Notes under the pieces: generated by a model
What the model saw: the letters and a program-made list of their open reading frames with translations, nothing else
Database searches by the model: none
What the model was told of the DNA's origin: nothing
NCBI GenBank assembly: GCA_020442225.1
Contig: JAGRKR010000360.1
Coordinates: 1 to 6,611, forward strand
Direction of reading: 5' to 3'
Length of the DNA stretch: 6,611 bases
From: Hyphomicrobiaceae bacterium
GTDB lineage: Bacteria > Pseudomonadota > Alphaproteobacteria > Rhizobiales > Hyphomicrobiaceae
Position numbers and translations under genes: made by a program
In this document: positions 1 to 6,420 of the stretch, in pieces
Position numbering within the stretch: position 1 is the stretch's first letter
How the letters are laid out: every line of letters begins with the position of its first letter

Positions 1-573
1 CGCTTTCCGCACCACCCGGTCTGCCGCAAGCCGCGGCCTGACCAGCACGTGTCGCCCTTCTGCCGGAGGCATCCCCATCACCGGGCTTGCCGCATCATCA
101 TCGTGGAGCGGCCGCCAATGTTCATCGCGCCCCGGCCGTTCGTTCCGGCGGCCCCTCGGTTCGTGACCCCCGCTACGCCCCGTCCCGCAAGCTGCGGCTA
201 CCAGTTCACGGACTGCTGCCACCTCGAGAACGGCATGTGCCTGAGCACCTGTCAGCAGGAAGGCGGATGCACGAAGGCCTCGCAGTGCACGGCCGAGGTC
301 AACCCTCAGCCCGCGAGCTGGCCGTTCCCATCCTGCGGCTACAAGCACGGTGAGTGCTGCCAGTCCGCGAACGGCACCTGCTTGAGTCAGTGCACCCAGG
401 CGAACGGCTGCCGGACCTCGGCTCAGTGTGTGAAGGCCGCCGAACCGCCGCAGCAGCCGCAGGCTCCCGAAGGCTCCGCGCCGGAAGGCACGGATCCCCA
501 GCAGCCGCAGGCCCCTATGCCTCCGCAGGGCGCCGCACCTCCGCAGTCGCAGGGCTTCGGGGCTCTTCGGTAA
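1..573 (+). CDS. Cys/His/Pro-rich protein with two seven-cysteine repeats, 5' end outside window
   Basis: I do not recognise this family. The frame is open to the left edge with no stop, so the true start and any signal peptide probably lie upstream. The first usable start inside is GTG 49 (174 aa; numbering below is from it), and ATG 118 is another option. The N-terminal part is basic and rich in His and Cys, with two PHHxxCR motifs, one before and one after residue 1. A Pro-rich linker follows (residues 22-47). Two repeats follow, Cys 49-80 and Cys 96-127, with identical spacing C-x6-CC-x6-C-x3-C-x5-C-x5-C; both begin SCGY and share NG-x-CLS. The tail (131-170) is Pro/Gln-rich, with PQQPQAP occurring twice, 16 residues apart. 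The composition suggests an exported, disulfide-bonded or metal-binding protein. The copper ATPase starts 204 bases downstream on the same strand, which hints at a metal role, but this is inference. The regular repeat spacing argues that the frame is real. Confidence 0.68.
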   Translation, partial: RFPHHPVCRKPRPDQHVSPFCRRHPHHRACRIIIVERPPMFIAPRPFVPAAPRFVTPATPRPASCGYQFTDCCHLENGMCLSTCQQEGGCTKASQCTAEVNPQPASWPFPSCGYKHGECCQSANGTCLSQCTQANGCRTSAQCVKAAEPPQQPQAPEGSAPEGTDPQQPQAPMPPQGAAPPQSQGFGALR

Positions 574-607
574 GCGGAGAGGCGAGCAACACGCGACGTC
601 GCGAAGA

Positions 608-638
608 GGGGCCCGCTGCCAGACCGGCAGCGGGCCTC
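608..638 (+). terminator. GC-rich hairpin after the Cys-rich gene, possible terminator
   Basis: Bases 610-620 pair perfectly with 626-636 (11 bp) around a 5-base loop. A G-U pair and a G-C pair extend the stem to 608-638. The following bases (tcgttgcgt) make only a poor T-tract, so intrinsic termination may be weak. The hairpin starts about 35 bases after the stop codon and lies before the ATPase gene. This suggests the ATPase is transcribed separately, at least in part. Confidence 0.5.
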
Positions 639-705
639 GTTGCGTCGAGGCGCCGATAGGCCGAGGATGTCTGGAAGGTGAGCGGGTACGCCGCACCGAC
701 GGAGC

Positions 706-736
706 TTGACCGTCGCAACGCGACAATCCCCATATC
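706..736 (+). promoter_or_regulatory. Tentative promoter upstream of the copper ATPase
   Basis: TTGACC at 706-711 is a good -35 match. A weak -10-like CATATC lies at 731-736, giving a 19-base spacer, the length used by MerR-family (CueR-type) metal-responsive promoters. However, the spacer is not symmetric about its centre as a CueR operator should be. The only dyad seen is a 5-bp inverted repeat (712-716 with 720-724), which is off-centre. I regard metal-responsive control as possible but not shown. Confidence 0.25.
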
Positions 737-777
737 GCCTGTAATCGCCCCCTTGCGAAACCCGAGGCCCGGGAGCC

Positions 778-3180
778 ATGACCAGTCCATCGAAACCGCC
801 ACACTCGCCCCAACCGGCCGCGGCTGAGCCGTCCTCGTGTTGCGGCGGGCATGCCGCATCAGGCGATACCCGGATCGACCCCGTGTGCGGCATGACCGTG
901 CGCACCGACGCCGGCAAGCCGACCTTCGAGCACCAGGGCGTCACCTACTTTTTCTGCTGCCAGGGCTGCCGCACCAAATTCGCGGCCGATCCCCAGCGCT
1001 ATCTCGACCCGAAGCCCCGCCAGGACGAGCCGATGCCCGAGGGCACCATCTACGGCTGCCCGATGTGTCCGGGACAGGAGCAGGTCGGTCCCGGCACATG
1101 CAAAGTCTGCGGCATGGCGCTCGAGCCGATGGGCGCGCCGAGCGCTGACGATGGCCCCAATCCCGAACTCGTCGATTTCTCGCATCGCCTGCGGATCGGC
1201 GCGGCCCTGACACTGCCGCTGTTCCTCATCGCCATGGGGCCACACGTCGGCTTGCCGATCCACCGCTGGCTCGGCGCGCGCACCTCGCAATGGATCGAGC
1301 TCGCGCTGGCGACGCCGGTCGTGCTGTGGTGCGGCCGGCCGTTCTTCGAGCGCGGCTGGGCGTCGATCCGCAACAGGCTGCCGAACATGTGGACGCTGAT
1401 CGCCATCGGCGTCGGGGCGAGCTACCTCTACAGCCTCGTCGCCACGGTCGCGCCCGGTCTCTTCCCCGAGGTCTTCCAATCGTCTCATGGCACCGTCGGC
1501 GTCTACTTCGAAGCGGCAGCGGTGATCATCGTCCTGGTCCTGCTCGGCCAGGTCCTAGAGCTCAAGGCCCGCGAGAAGACGGGCAGCGCCATCCGCGCCC
1601 TCGTGGATCTCGCGCCGAAGACGGCGCGCAGGATTGCGCCGGACGGCAACGAGGCGAGTGTGCCGCTGGAGGACGTAACGGCCGGCGACCGGCTGCGCGT
1701 GCGGCCGGGCGAGGCGATCCCCGTGGACGGGCGCATCGTCGAGGGGCGCTCCTCGGTCGATGAATCCATGCTGACCGGCGAGCCGCTGCCCGCCGAGAAG
1801 GGAGAAGGCGACACCGTGACCGCCGGCACGCTGAACCGCACCGGCAGCTTCGTCATGGTCGCCGAGAGGATCGGCAAGGAGACCGTGCTGGCCCAGATCA
1901 TCGACATGGTGGCCAAGGCACAGCGCAGCCGCGCACCAATCCAGGGCATGGCCGATCGTGTGGCGGCCTACTTCGTGCCGGCGGTCGTCGCAGCAGCCGT
2001 CGTCGCCTTCGTCGTCTGGTCGCTGATCGGCCCGACGCCGGCCATGGCCTATGGCTTCATCGCCGCCGTTTCCATCCTCATCATTGCCTGCCCGTGCGCG
2101 CTCGGCCTCGCCACGCCCATGTCCATCATGGTCGCAACCGGGCGTGGGGCGCAGGCCGGCGTTCTGGTCAAGAATGCCGAGGCGCTGGAGCGGCTGGCCG
2201 GCGTCGACACCCTCGTGCTCGACAAGACCGGCACCCTCACGGAAGGCCGGCCACGTCTCACGGACATGGAGTCGCTCGGCGGCTTCGACGACGGCGAGTT
2301 GCTCCGCCTCGCCGCCAGCCTCGAGAAGGCCAGCGAGCATGCCCTCGGCGAAGCCATCGTCGCCGCGGCGCAGGAGCGAGGGCTCGCACTCGCCGCACCA
2401 CGCGACGTCGAGGCGGTGGCTGGCAAGGGCGTCCGCGGTCAGGTCGGCACGCAGAAGGTGCTGGTGGGCAGCAGCCGCTTGATGAAGGATGCCGCCATCG
2501 ATTGCACGGCCGCCGCCGCGCGTGTCGATGCTCTCGCCGATGCCGGCAAGACCGCCATGCTGGTCGCTGTCGACGGACGGCTCGCCGGCATCATCGCCGT
2601 CTCGGACCCGATCAAGGGCAGCGCCGTCGCAGCGCTCGAAGAGCTCAGAAGCCGTGGCCTCGACATCGTGATGGTGACGGGCGACACCGCCAGAACGGCC
2701 GATGCCGTGGCGCGAAAGCTGGCCATATCGCGCGTCCATGCCGACACCCTGCCCGCGGACAAGGCGCGCATCATCGATGAGCTGAAGCGACAAGGCCGCA
2801 AGGTGGCGATGGCCGGCGACGGCATCAACGACGCCCCTGCGCTCGCCACCGCCGATGTCGGCATCGCCATGGGCACGGGAACCGACGTCGCCATCGAAAG
2901 CGCGGGAATTACGCTGCTGAAGGGCGACCTCGGTGCGCTCGTGCGCGCGCGCCGACTCGCCGAGGCGACTATGAGCAACATCCGGCAGAACCTGTTTTTC
3001 GCGTTCGCCTACAATGCCTTGGGAGTACCGATCGCAGGCGGCCTGCTCTATCCCGTGTTCGGCCTGCTGCTGTCGCCGATGATCGCCGCGGTGGCCATGA
3101 GCCTGTCCTCGCTCTCCGTCGTCGGCAATGCGTTGCGGCTTCGCCAGATGTCGCTCGGCGGCACTGCCGGCTCCCGATAG
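778..3180 (+). CDS. copA: Copper-translocating P1B-1-type ATPase with YHS and heavy-metal-binding N-terminus
   Basis: This is a complete 800-aa heavy-metal P-type ATPase that couples ATP hydrolysis to export of Cu(I), possibly also Ag(I), across the inner membrane. In order: a CC pair (21-22); a YHS-like domain (about 34-76; DPVCGM, then C60, C61, C64); a heavy-metal-binding domain (92-118; C94, C97, C108, C111); membrane segments from about 138; actuator TGE (333-335); transport motif CPC (438-440); phosphorylated D482 in DKTGT; GKGVRG (549-554) in the nucleotide domain; TGD (634-636); GDGIND (680-685). Segment 7 has N738-x6-YN-x4-P and segment 8 has M774-xx-SS with N784, the Cu(I) signature. 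No HMA (GMxCxxC) domain is present. The usual SEHPL motif reads SEHAL (H521, A522). Start ATG 778 has GAGG at 764-767, 10 bases upstream; the nearer GGGAG (771-775) is too close. Small Cys-rich genes lie on both sides. The P1B-1 class is secure; the choice between Cu and Ag is not. Confidence 0.96.
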   Translation: MTSPSKPPHSPQPAAAEPSSCCGGHAASGDTRIDPVCGMTVRTDAGKPTFEHQGVTYFFCCQGCRTKFAADPQRYLDPKPRQDEPMPEGTIYGCPMCPGQEQVGPGTCKVCGMALEPMGAPSADDGPNPELVDFSHRLRIGAALTLPLFLIAMGPHVGLPIHRWLGARTSQWIELALATPVVLWCGRPFFERGWASIRNRLPNMWTLIAIGVGASYLYSLVATVAPGLFPEVFQSSHGTVGVYFEAAAVIIVLVLLGQVLELKAREKTGSAIRALVDLAPKTARRIAPDGNEASVPLEDVTAGDRLRVRPGEAIPVDGRIVEGRSSVDESMLTGEPLPAEKGEGDTVTAGTLNRTGSFVMVAERIGKETVLAQIIDMVAKAQRSRAPIQGMADRVAAYFVPAVVAAAVVAFVVWSLIGPTPAMAYGFIAAVSILIIACPCALGLATPMSIMVATGRGAQAGVLVKNAEALERLAGVDTLVLDKTGTLTEGRPRLTDMESLGGFDDGELLRLAASLEKASEHALGEAIVAAAQERGLALAAPRDVEAVAGKGVRGQVGTQKVLVGSSRLMKDAAIDCTAAAARVDALADAGKTAMLVAVDGRLAGIIAVSDPIKGSAVAALEELRSRGLDIVMVTGDTARTADAVARKLAISRVHADTLPADKARIIDELKRQGRKVAMAGDGINDAPALATADVGIAMGTGTDVAIESAGITLLKGDLGALVRARRLAEATMSNIRQNLFFAFAYNALGVPIAGGLLYPVFGLLLSPMIAAVAMSLSSLSVVGNALRLRQMSLGGTAGSR

Positions 3181-3205
3181 ATCAGCATCCCAGCGAAAGC
3201 GCGGG

Positions 3206-3226
3206 TGCCGCGATGTTCATGCGGCA
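3206..3226 (+). other. Small inverted repeat just after the ATPase gene
   Basis: TGCCGC (3206-3211) and GCGGCA (3221-3226) form a 6-bp stem with a 9-base loop, 25 bases past the ATPase stop. No T-tract follows, so I do not call it a terminator. A second 7-bp inverted repeat (3284-3290 with 3297-3303, 6-base loop) lies about 50 bases before the next start codon. Otherwise the 173-base gap holds no gene or clear promoter that I can see. Confidence 0.25.
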
Positions 3227-3353
3227 TTCATCTGCGCTCCAGGAAGACTAATGGCGTGGTGGCCAAGACACGCTGCTCCTATGCCGAACGAGGTGGCGTT
3301 CGGGGGGCGGAGCTAGAGCCATCGGAAAATCGGCATACGGGAGCCAAACAATC

Positions 3354-3689
3354 ATGAAGCGATTTCTCTTGCCTTTGCTGAGCCTGGTGGTCGCTGTCGG
3401 CCTCATGGTCACGGCGGCTGATGCCGCCCCTGTCGGCAGCACCGTGCCGTCGATCTCCGGCATCGCCGCGGATGGTAGCGTCGTCGAGAAGGTTCATGGC
3501 TGCCATCGCCGCTGCGCTCCGGGCCCGCGCGGCCACGTGCATCGTCACGCCGGGCCGAACTGCGTGCGCGTCTCGTGCGGTCGCCCCGGCTACCGTCCGC
3601 GCCGCCAGTGCAACAAGGACTGGCACTGCGAGAAGACCGGCCCGCTCGGCCTGAGCAAGCGCTGCTACTGGCGCACGCTCTGCAACTGA
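3354..3689 (+). CDS. Small exported cysteine- and histidine-rich protein, function unknown
   Basis: A 111-aa basic protein with a clear Sec signal peptide: K2 R3, a hydrophobic core (residues 4-20), and a likely cut after ADA (24/25). The mature part of about 87 residues has a short Ser/Gly/Val-rich lead (25-47). It then has eight cysteines at 50, 54, 70, 75, 86, 92, 104 and 110, an even number that would allow four disulfides in the periplasm. A His-rich stretch (H48, H51, H61, H63, H65) sits among the first cysteines, as HGCHRRC and GHVHRH, and could bind metal. GGGAG (3339-3343) lies 10 bases before ATG 3354, supporting this start. The gene begins 173 bases after the copper ATPase on the same strand and ends before a strong terminator. 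It may be co-transcribed with the ATPase, but the gap and two small hairpins leave that open. It resembles short Cys-rich secreted hypothetical proteins of alphaproteobacteria in style; I cannot assign a function. Confidence 0.75.
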   Translation: MKRFLLPLLSLVVAVGLMVTAADAAPVGSTVPSISGIAADGSVVEKVHGCHRRCAPGPRGHVHRHAGPNCVRVSCGRPGYRPRRQCNKDWHCEKTGPLGLSKRCYWRTLCN

Positions 3690-3753
3690 GAACGGCATTG
3701 CCCGGCTGACCCGAATCGGGTGAGCCCGGCATGCGCCTGACGCCTGAAGACCG

Positions 3754-3783
3754 GGAGCGCCCAGATGTCTGGGCGCTCCTTTT
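3754..3783 (+). terminator. Strong rho-independent terminator between convergent genes
   Basis: Bases 3754-3765 are the exact reverse complement of 3768-3779, a 12-bp arm leaving two loop bases (in practice about 11 bp with a 4-base loop). TTTT (3780-3783), C, G and TTT follow. It lies 64 bases after the stop of the small Cys-rich gene and fits it best. On the minus strand the stem is followed by no T-run, so it would serve the convergent bcsS gene less well. A smaller hairpin, ACCCG/CGGGT around AAT, precedes it near 3709-3721. Confidence 0.88.
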
Positions 3784-3845
3784 CGTTTCCGGCAGGCGAC
3801 GACCGCGCGCGAATGAGCGCACCCGTCGACACCAGGGGCGACCGC

Positions 3846-4616
3846 TCAGAACTTGGTGAGGAGATTGACGGAGGCGTAGGGACTCGTCGGGCGCTGATAG
3901 TCGCCGGACGTGCCGAACGAGCCGGACACCTCGCCGCCAGACCACTCGTAGCGCAGCAGCAGTCCGGCGCGCATGGCATCATACTCGCGATTGCCGACTG
4001 CCCCCGCCTCGAGGCCGACCGAAAGGCGGCCAATCGCGCGCCAGCCGATCCGCGCGCGCGTCCAGTAGCTGGAATGGACGCTGCTCCAGCTTCCATCGAG
4101 CGCGCCCCACCAGCGCGGACCGAGGTCCACCCAGTTCTCGAGCGCCAGCTTGACCCCGGACGCGGCGCCGGTCAGGCGCGTCACCGGATCGTGCGGGCTG
4201 ACCAGCCGCGTCTCGTAGGCATAGCCGACGAAGGCCTTGCTGGTGAGCGAGCCCAGACCGACCTGCCAGCCGACCAGCGCCTCCGTGAACGAAACCGTGC
4301 CACGGAACGCCGTCGGCACGACGACCTTGCCACCGACCAGCCTGTTGCCGTCGTAGCCGTATCGCCCATAACCGCCGACCGCGCGCAGCCTGAAGCCAGG
4401 CGCATGCAGACCACCGAATGGGGCTATGGTCGTGCCGCTGTAGACGGCCCAGGCATCCGGCGTGGCTTCCGCCCCCGCCCAGACCTCACCCCAGGGCGGG
4501 GCCGCCGGCTCCGATTGAGCGTGGGCGGTGGGCGGGCCCGCACCACAGAGCGCAAGCGTCACGGCACCCAGGGCCAGGAGCCGTGAGCAGACCGGCAGCA
4601 AGCGACGCACCCTCAT
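3846..4616 (-). CDS. bcsS: BcsS-family outer-membrane protein (cellulose biosynthesis-associated)
   Basis: This is a roughly 256-aa exported protein that I recognise by pattern as the alphaproteobacterial BcsS family, found in some cellulose synthase loci. ATG at 4616 is preferred; two GTG codons directly upstream (4622, 4619) are alternatives. No clear ribosome site is seen before any of them. From the ATG, a signal peptide runs RR, a hydrophobic stretch (13-26), then AHA with a cut near 33/34. Family-like segments are WAGAEATPDAWAVYSG (about 46-61), the GGYGRYGYDG block (about 81-90), YETRLVSPHDPVTRLTGA, and the HSSYWTRARIGW block. Alternating aromatic and polar residues and a C-terminal Phe fit an outer-membrane beta-barrel. 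LALC in the signal lacks the small residue expected before a lipobox Cys, so a lipoprotein is unlikely. No bcsA, bcsB or other cellulose gene is in the window, so a direct role in cellulose export is inferred from the family only. It is convergent with the Cys-rich gene. Confidence 0.78.
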   Translation of the reverse strand: MRVRRLLPVCSRLLALGAVTLALCGAGPPTAHAQSEPAAPPWGEVWAGAEATPDAWAVYSGTTIAPFGGLHAPGFRLRAVGGYGRYGYDGNRLVGGKVVVPTAFRGTVSFTEALVGWQVGLGSLTSKAFVGYAYETRLVSPHDPVTRLTGAASGVKLALENWVDLGPRWWGALDGSWSSVHSSYWTRARIGWRAIGRLSVGLEAGAVGNREYDAMRAGLLLRYEWSGGEVSGSFGTSGDYQRPTSPYASVNLLTKF

Positions 4617-5081
4617 CACCACGAAACGCCACGCTGACTGAGCAACAACTGGGAGGAAATTCCCAGCTCGAGAAGAACGCCGTCAGAAAGCCCGGTCAAC
4701 GCATCGTCGCTGGGACACTACCTGATTGTTTCCCTTGATGATTGCGCCGTCGCCCCTGAACTCCCGCCGAGATTGCATTTTGCGGCGCGCCAGTGATCGC
4801 GAGGGCATCACGACGCGTATCAACCGCACGAATGGCTTGCAGCCAGCCGCTTCCACTCGACCTTCCTTGACCTCCTCAGCGAGCCGAGATCAGCCGGTTT
4901 CATGCCGCCGAAGGAGCAGCTCTCCGTATGACGCGACACGCACCGAGCTGTTGCGGTCGGAACTTCCCCCCATGACCCGCCCGAGTGCAGACAAGAAGAC
5001 ACAGACCCCATTGAATCCAAGTCCTGGAGGCACCATCTCGCTCAAGATTATTCACTATAGCGGACCGAGGATTTCTCAATA
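4617..5081. other. Intergenic stretch of about 465 bases, no convincing gene
   Basis: This region separates two divergent genes, bcsS (minus) and the kinase (plus), so it should contain both promoters. Open frames exist on both strands (for example 4726-5082 plus, 4820-5020 minus). Their products are low-complexity Ser/Arg/Pro-rich and resemble no family I know. A 6-bp inverted repeat CTGGGA/TCCCAG (4649-4654 with 4661-4666) lies in the presumed bcsS leader. TTGACC on the minus strand (complement of 4694-4699) could be a -35 for bcsS, but no good -10 follows. The last 40 bases, before 5082, are AT-richer (about 43% GC by hand count) and include CACTATAG, a possible -10 region without a clear -35. 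Confidence 0.5.
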
Positions 5082-5990
5082 ATGCCCAATGACTTCAAGT
5101 CCGATCATCCAACGTGGACGTGCTCTGTCATTGATAGGCTAGATAATGCTCTACCGTTTTCCAGAGGTCTTCTTGCTACAAGCATTCTGGCAACGGGAAT
5201 AGATACGCCGTCTGCTTACGAGGTCGCGCGGGTCATTCAGGAACGACTGTACAGAAGCGGCGCGGAACGTATCGACTCGGAAGCGCTCATCCGGATGACC
5301 GCCGAAGAGATCGCGCGGCTGGTTTCCAACGAGGTCGCCGACCGCTACCTGCTCTGGCGAAAGGCGCGCCGAATCGGGCGCCCCATCATCATCTCGTTGC
5401 TCGGCTCCAGCGGCGTCGGCAAATCCACGCTGGCCACTCGGCTGGCACTTCGCCTCGGTGTAAATCGGGTCGTCACGACGGATTCGATCCGCGAAGTGCT
5501 GCGCACAGTGATCCCGAATTCAGTCTTGCCGGAACTGCACGTGTCCTCCTACGAGGAGATCGAAACAGACCTGCCCGAAGCGCAGTCATCGACCTATCAC
5601 CGCCAGTCGCGCGCTGTCGTGGCCGCGTGTGCGGCAATCGCCCGGCGCTATGTCCACGAGCAGAGAAATGTCCTGTTCGAAGGCGTCCACCTCTTGCCCG
5701 GATATCTAAGCCGCGAGCTCAAGAGCATGGACGAGAATCCGATCGTCGTCGAAGTTCTGCTGACGCTCAAGGATGAGCGGCTGCACACTGCGCGCCTGAA
5801 CCATCGACTGGCGAAAGAACCGGGCCGCGATGGCCGCCGGAATCTCATGCACTTCGAGATCATTCGCTCTCTGCAAGAGAACATGCGGGGGCTGGCGGAA
5901 GCCGCCACCATACCCGAATTCGATGTCGGCAGCGATCAGGACCTGACGCAGAAGATCGTTCGAGAGATCGTCACCAAGGCACTGGGCTAG
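5082..5990 (+). CDS. 2-phosphoglycerate kinase family protein (ATP-cone plus P-loop kinase)
   Basis: A complete 302-aa cytoplasmic protein of the COG2074-type family, whose archaeal members phosphorylate 2-phosphoglycerate to 2,3-bisphosphoglycerate on the way to cyclic 2,3-diphosphoglycerate. Residues about 15-95 look like an ATP-cone nucleotide-binding domain (PFSRGLLATSILATGI at 25-40, then helices ending in DRYLLWRKARR). The kinase domain begins with beta-strand PIIISLLG and Walker A GSSGVGKST (108-116). It continues with VTTDSIREVLR (131-141), SSYEE (155-159) and FEGVHLLPG (199-207), all typical of the family, with an Arg/His-rich region at 239-253. Length matches archaeal members (about 300 aa). 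GAGG (5067-5070) lies 11 bases before ATG 5082. The first 45 codons are much AT-richer than the rest and use AGA, AGG, ATA and CTA. No cyclic 2,3-diphosphoglycerate synthetase gene is nearby, so the true substrate in this organism is uncertain. Plant LPA1-type proteins belong to the same superfamily. Confidence 0.86.
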   Translation: MPNDFKSDHPTWTCSVIDRLDNALPFSRGLLATSILATGIDTPSAYEVARVIQERLYRSGAERIDSEALIRMTAEEIARLVSNEVADRYLLWRKARRIGRPIIISLLGSSGVGKSTLATRLALRLGVNRVVTTDSIREVLRTVIPNSVLPELHVSSYEEIETDLPEAQSSTYHRQSRAVVAACAAIARRYVHEQRNVLFEGVHLLPGYLSRELKSMDENPIVVEVLLTLKDERLHTARLNHRLAKEPGRDGRRNLMHFEIIRSLQENMRGLAEAATIPEFDVGSDQDLTQKIVREIVTKALG

Positions 5991-6320
5991 ATGATGATAC
6001 CAGGAACCCTCGCCCTCTGATCCTTGACGGACAGGGCGTCGTGTTCAGCTCTCCGATCAAACGCTTCCTGAGGCCGTTTTCGCACGACAACGGGCTGGGA
6101 TCTCGTTTGATGCAGTGCAACAATCAACCCGTCATGACTCCGGCGTGGCGCTCTGCGTCTCACAGTCCCACCGCATGCTCCGGGAGACACCGAACGAGGG
6201 CCTTGATTCGATCGCTACTCTGATGAAATCCATAGAGAATTGATCTGCATATAGAGCTGCTGCGCCAACATGTTGCAGGCGATCGATCAGGAAATACCTT
6301 ATCGCGCCCGCGAAACCGTA
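5991..6320. other. Intergenic stretch, no convincing gene
   Basis: About 330 bases lie between the kinase stop and the phasin promoter. Short open frames occur on both strands (6041-6223 plus; 5987-6190, 6132-6326 and 6160-6363 minus), but none has a ribosome site or recognisable protein character that I can support. An interrupted hairpin, CGCCCT (6011-6016) with AGGGCG (6033-6038), could mark the end of the kinase transcript, but no T-run follows. A perfect 10-bp palindrome CAACATGTTG lies at 6266-6275. Composition becomes AT-richer from about 6220 towards the promoter. Confidence 0.45.
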
Positions 6321-6342
6321 TTGCACCGCGAAAAACTGTTGC
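6308..6342 (+). repeat. 18-bp tandem near direct repeat overlapping the phasin promoter
   Basis: Two adjacent 18-base units, 6308-6325 and 6326-6343, agree at 13 positions: CCGCGAAA at 6308 and 6326, a shared T, then TTGC at 6321 and 6339. The first TTGC is part of the -35 box; the second unit fills the spacer and touches the -10 box. Direct repeats placed this way can be operators for a regulator, but I know no regulator with this motif. Confidence 0.4.
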
Positions 6343-6348
6343 TATAAT
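6321..6348 (+). promoter_or_regulatory. Sigma-70-like promoter for the phasin gene
   Basis: TTGCAC (6321-6326) and a perfect TATAAT (6343-6348) are separated by 16 bases. Transcription would start near 6355, giving a leader of about 65 bases before ATG 6421. TTGC and GCAA flank the -10 box as a 4-bp inverted repeat (6339-6342, 6349-6352). This is the best promoter match in the window. Confidence 0.72.
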
Positions 6349-6420
6349 GCAATCGTCAACCATGTTCCGCGCCGAACTGCCGCCGGATCATGCGTCAGAC
6401 GCTTCAATGGAGAGTGTTTC

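Noticed and set aside
671..679. CTGGAAGGT, matching one half of the E. coli copA CueR operator
   Set aside because: No matching left half-site (ACCTTCC-like) occurs at the required distance, and no -35/-10 pair frames it.
423..944. Minus-strand open frames across the end of the first gene and the start of the ATPase
   Set aside because: They run antisense through two better-supported coding regions and the hairpin between them, with no recognisable product.
1555..2793. A long open frame of 412 codons on the minus strand inside the copper ATPase gene
   Set aside because: It is antisense to an ATPase with every catalytic motif intact. Its product is a low-complexity Gly/Asp/Arg/His-rich string, typical of antisense frames in GC-rich genes.
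3284..3303. 7-bp inverted repeat considered as a terminator between the ATPase and the small Cys-rich gene
   Set aside because: It is followed by a G-run, not a T-run, on the plus strand, and it lies in the leader of the downstream gene.
3765..4586. A 273-codon plus-strand open frame opposite bcsS
   Set aside because: It starts inside the terminator stem and encodes an Arg/Ala/Pro-rich string with no family character. The opposite strand has a signal peptide and BcsS-like segments.
4726..5082. A 118-codon plus-strand open frame before the kinase gene
   Set aside because: No ribosome site, a Ser/Arg/Pro-rich product without domain features, and it overlaps the expected promoter region of the kinase.
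6194..6250. TTGAT half-sites suggesting an FNR/FixK box
   Set aside because: The matching ATCAA half at a four-base spacing is missing at each one, so the full dyad is not present.
6132..6363. Minus-strand short open frames between the kinase and the phasin gene
   Set aside because: They run through or next to the phasin promoter, lack a ribosome site, and encode nothing I recognise.
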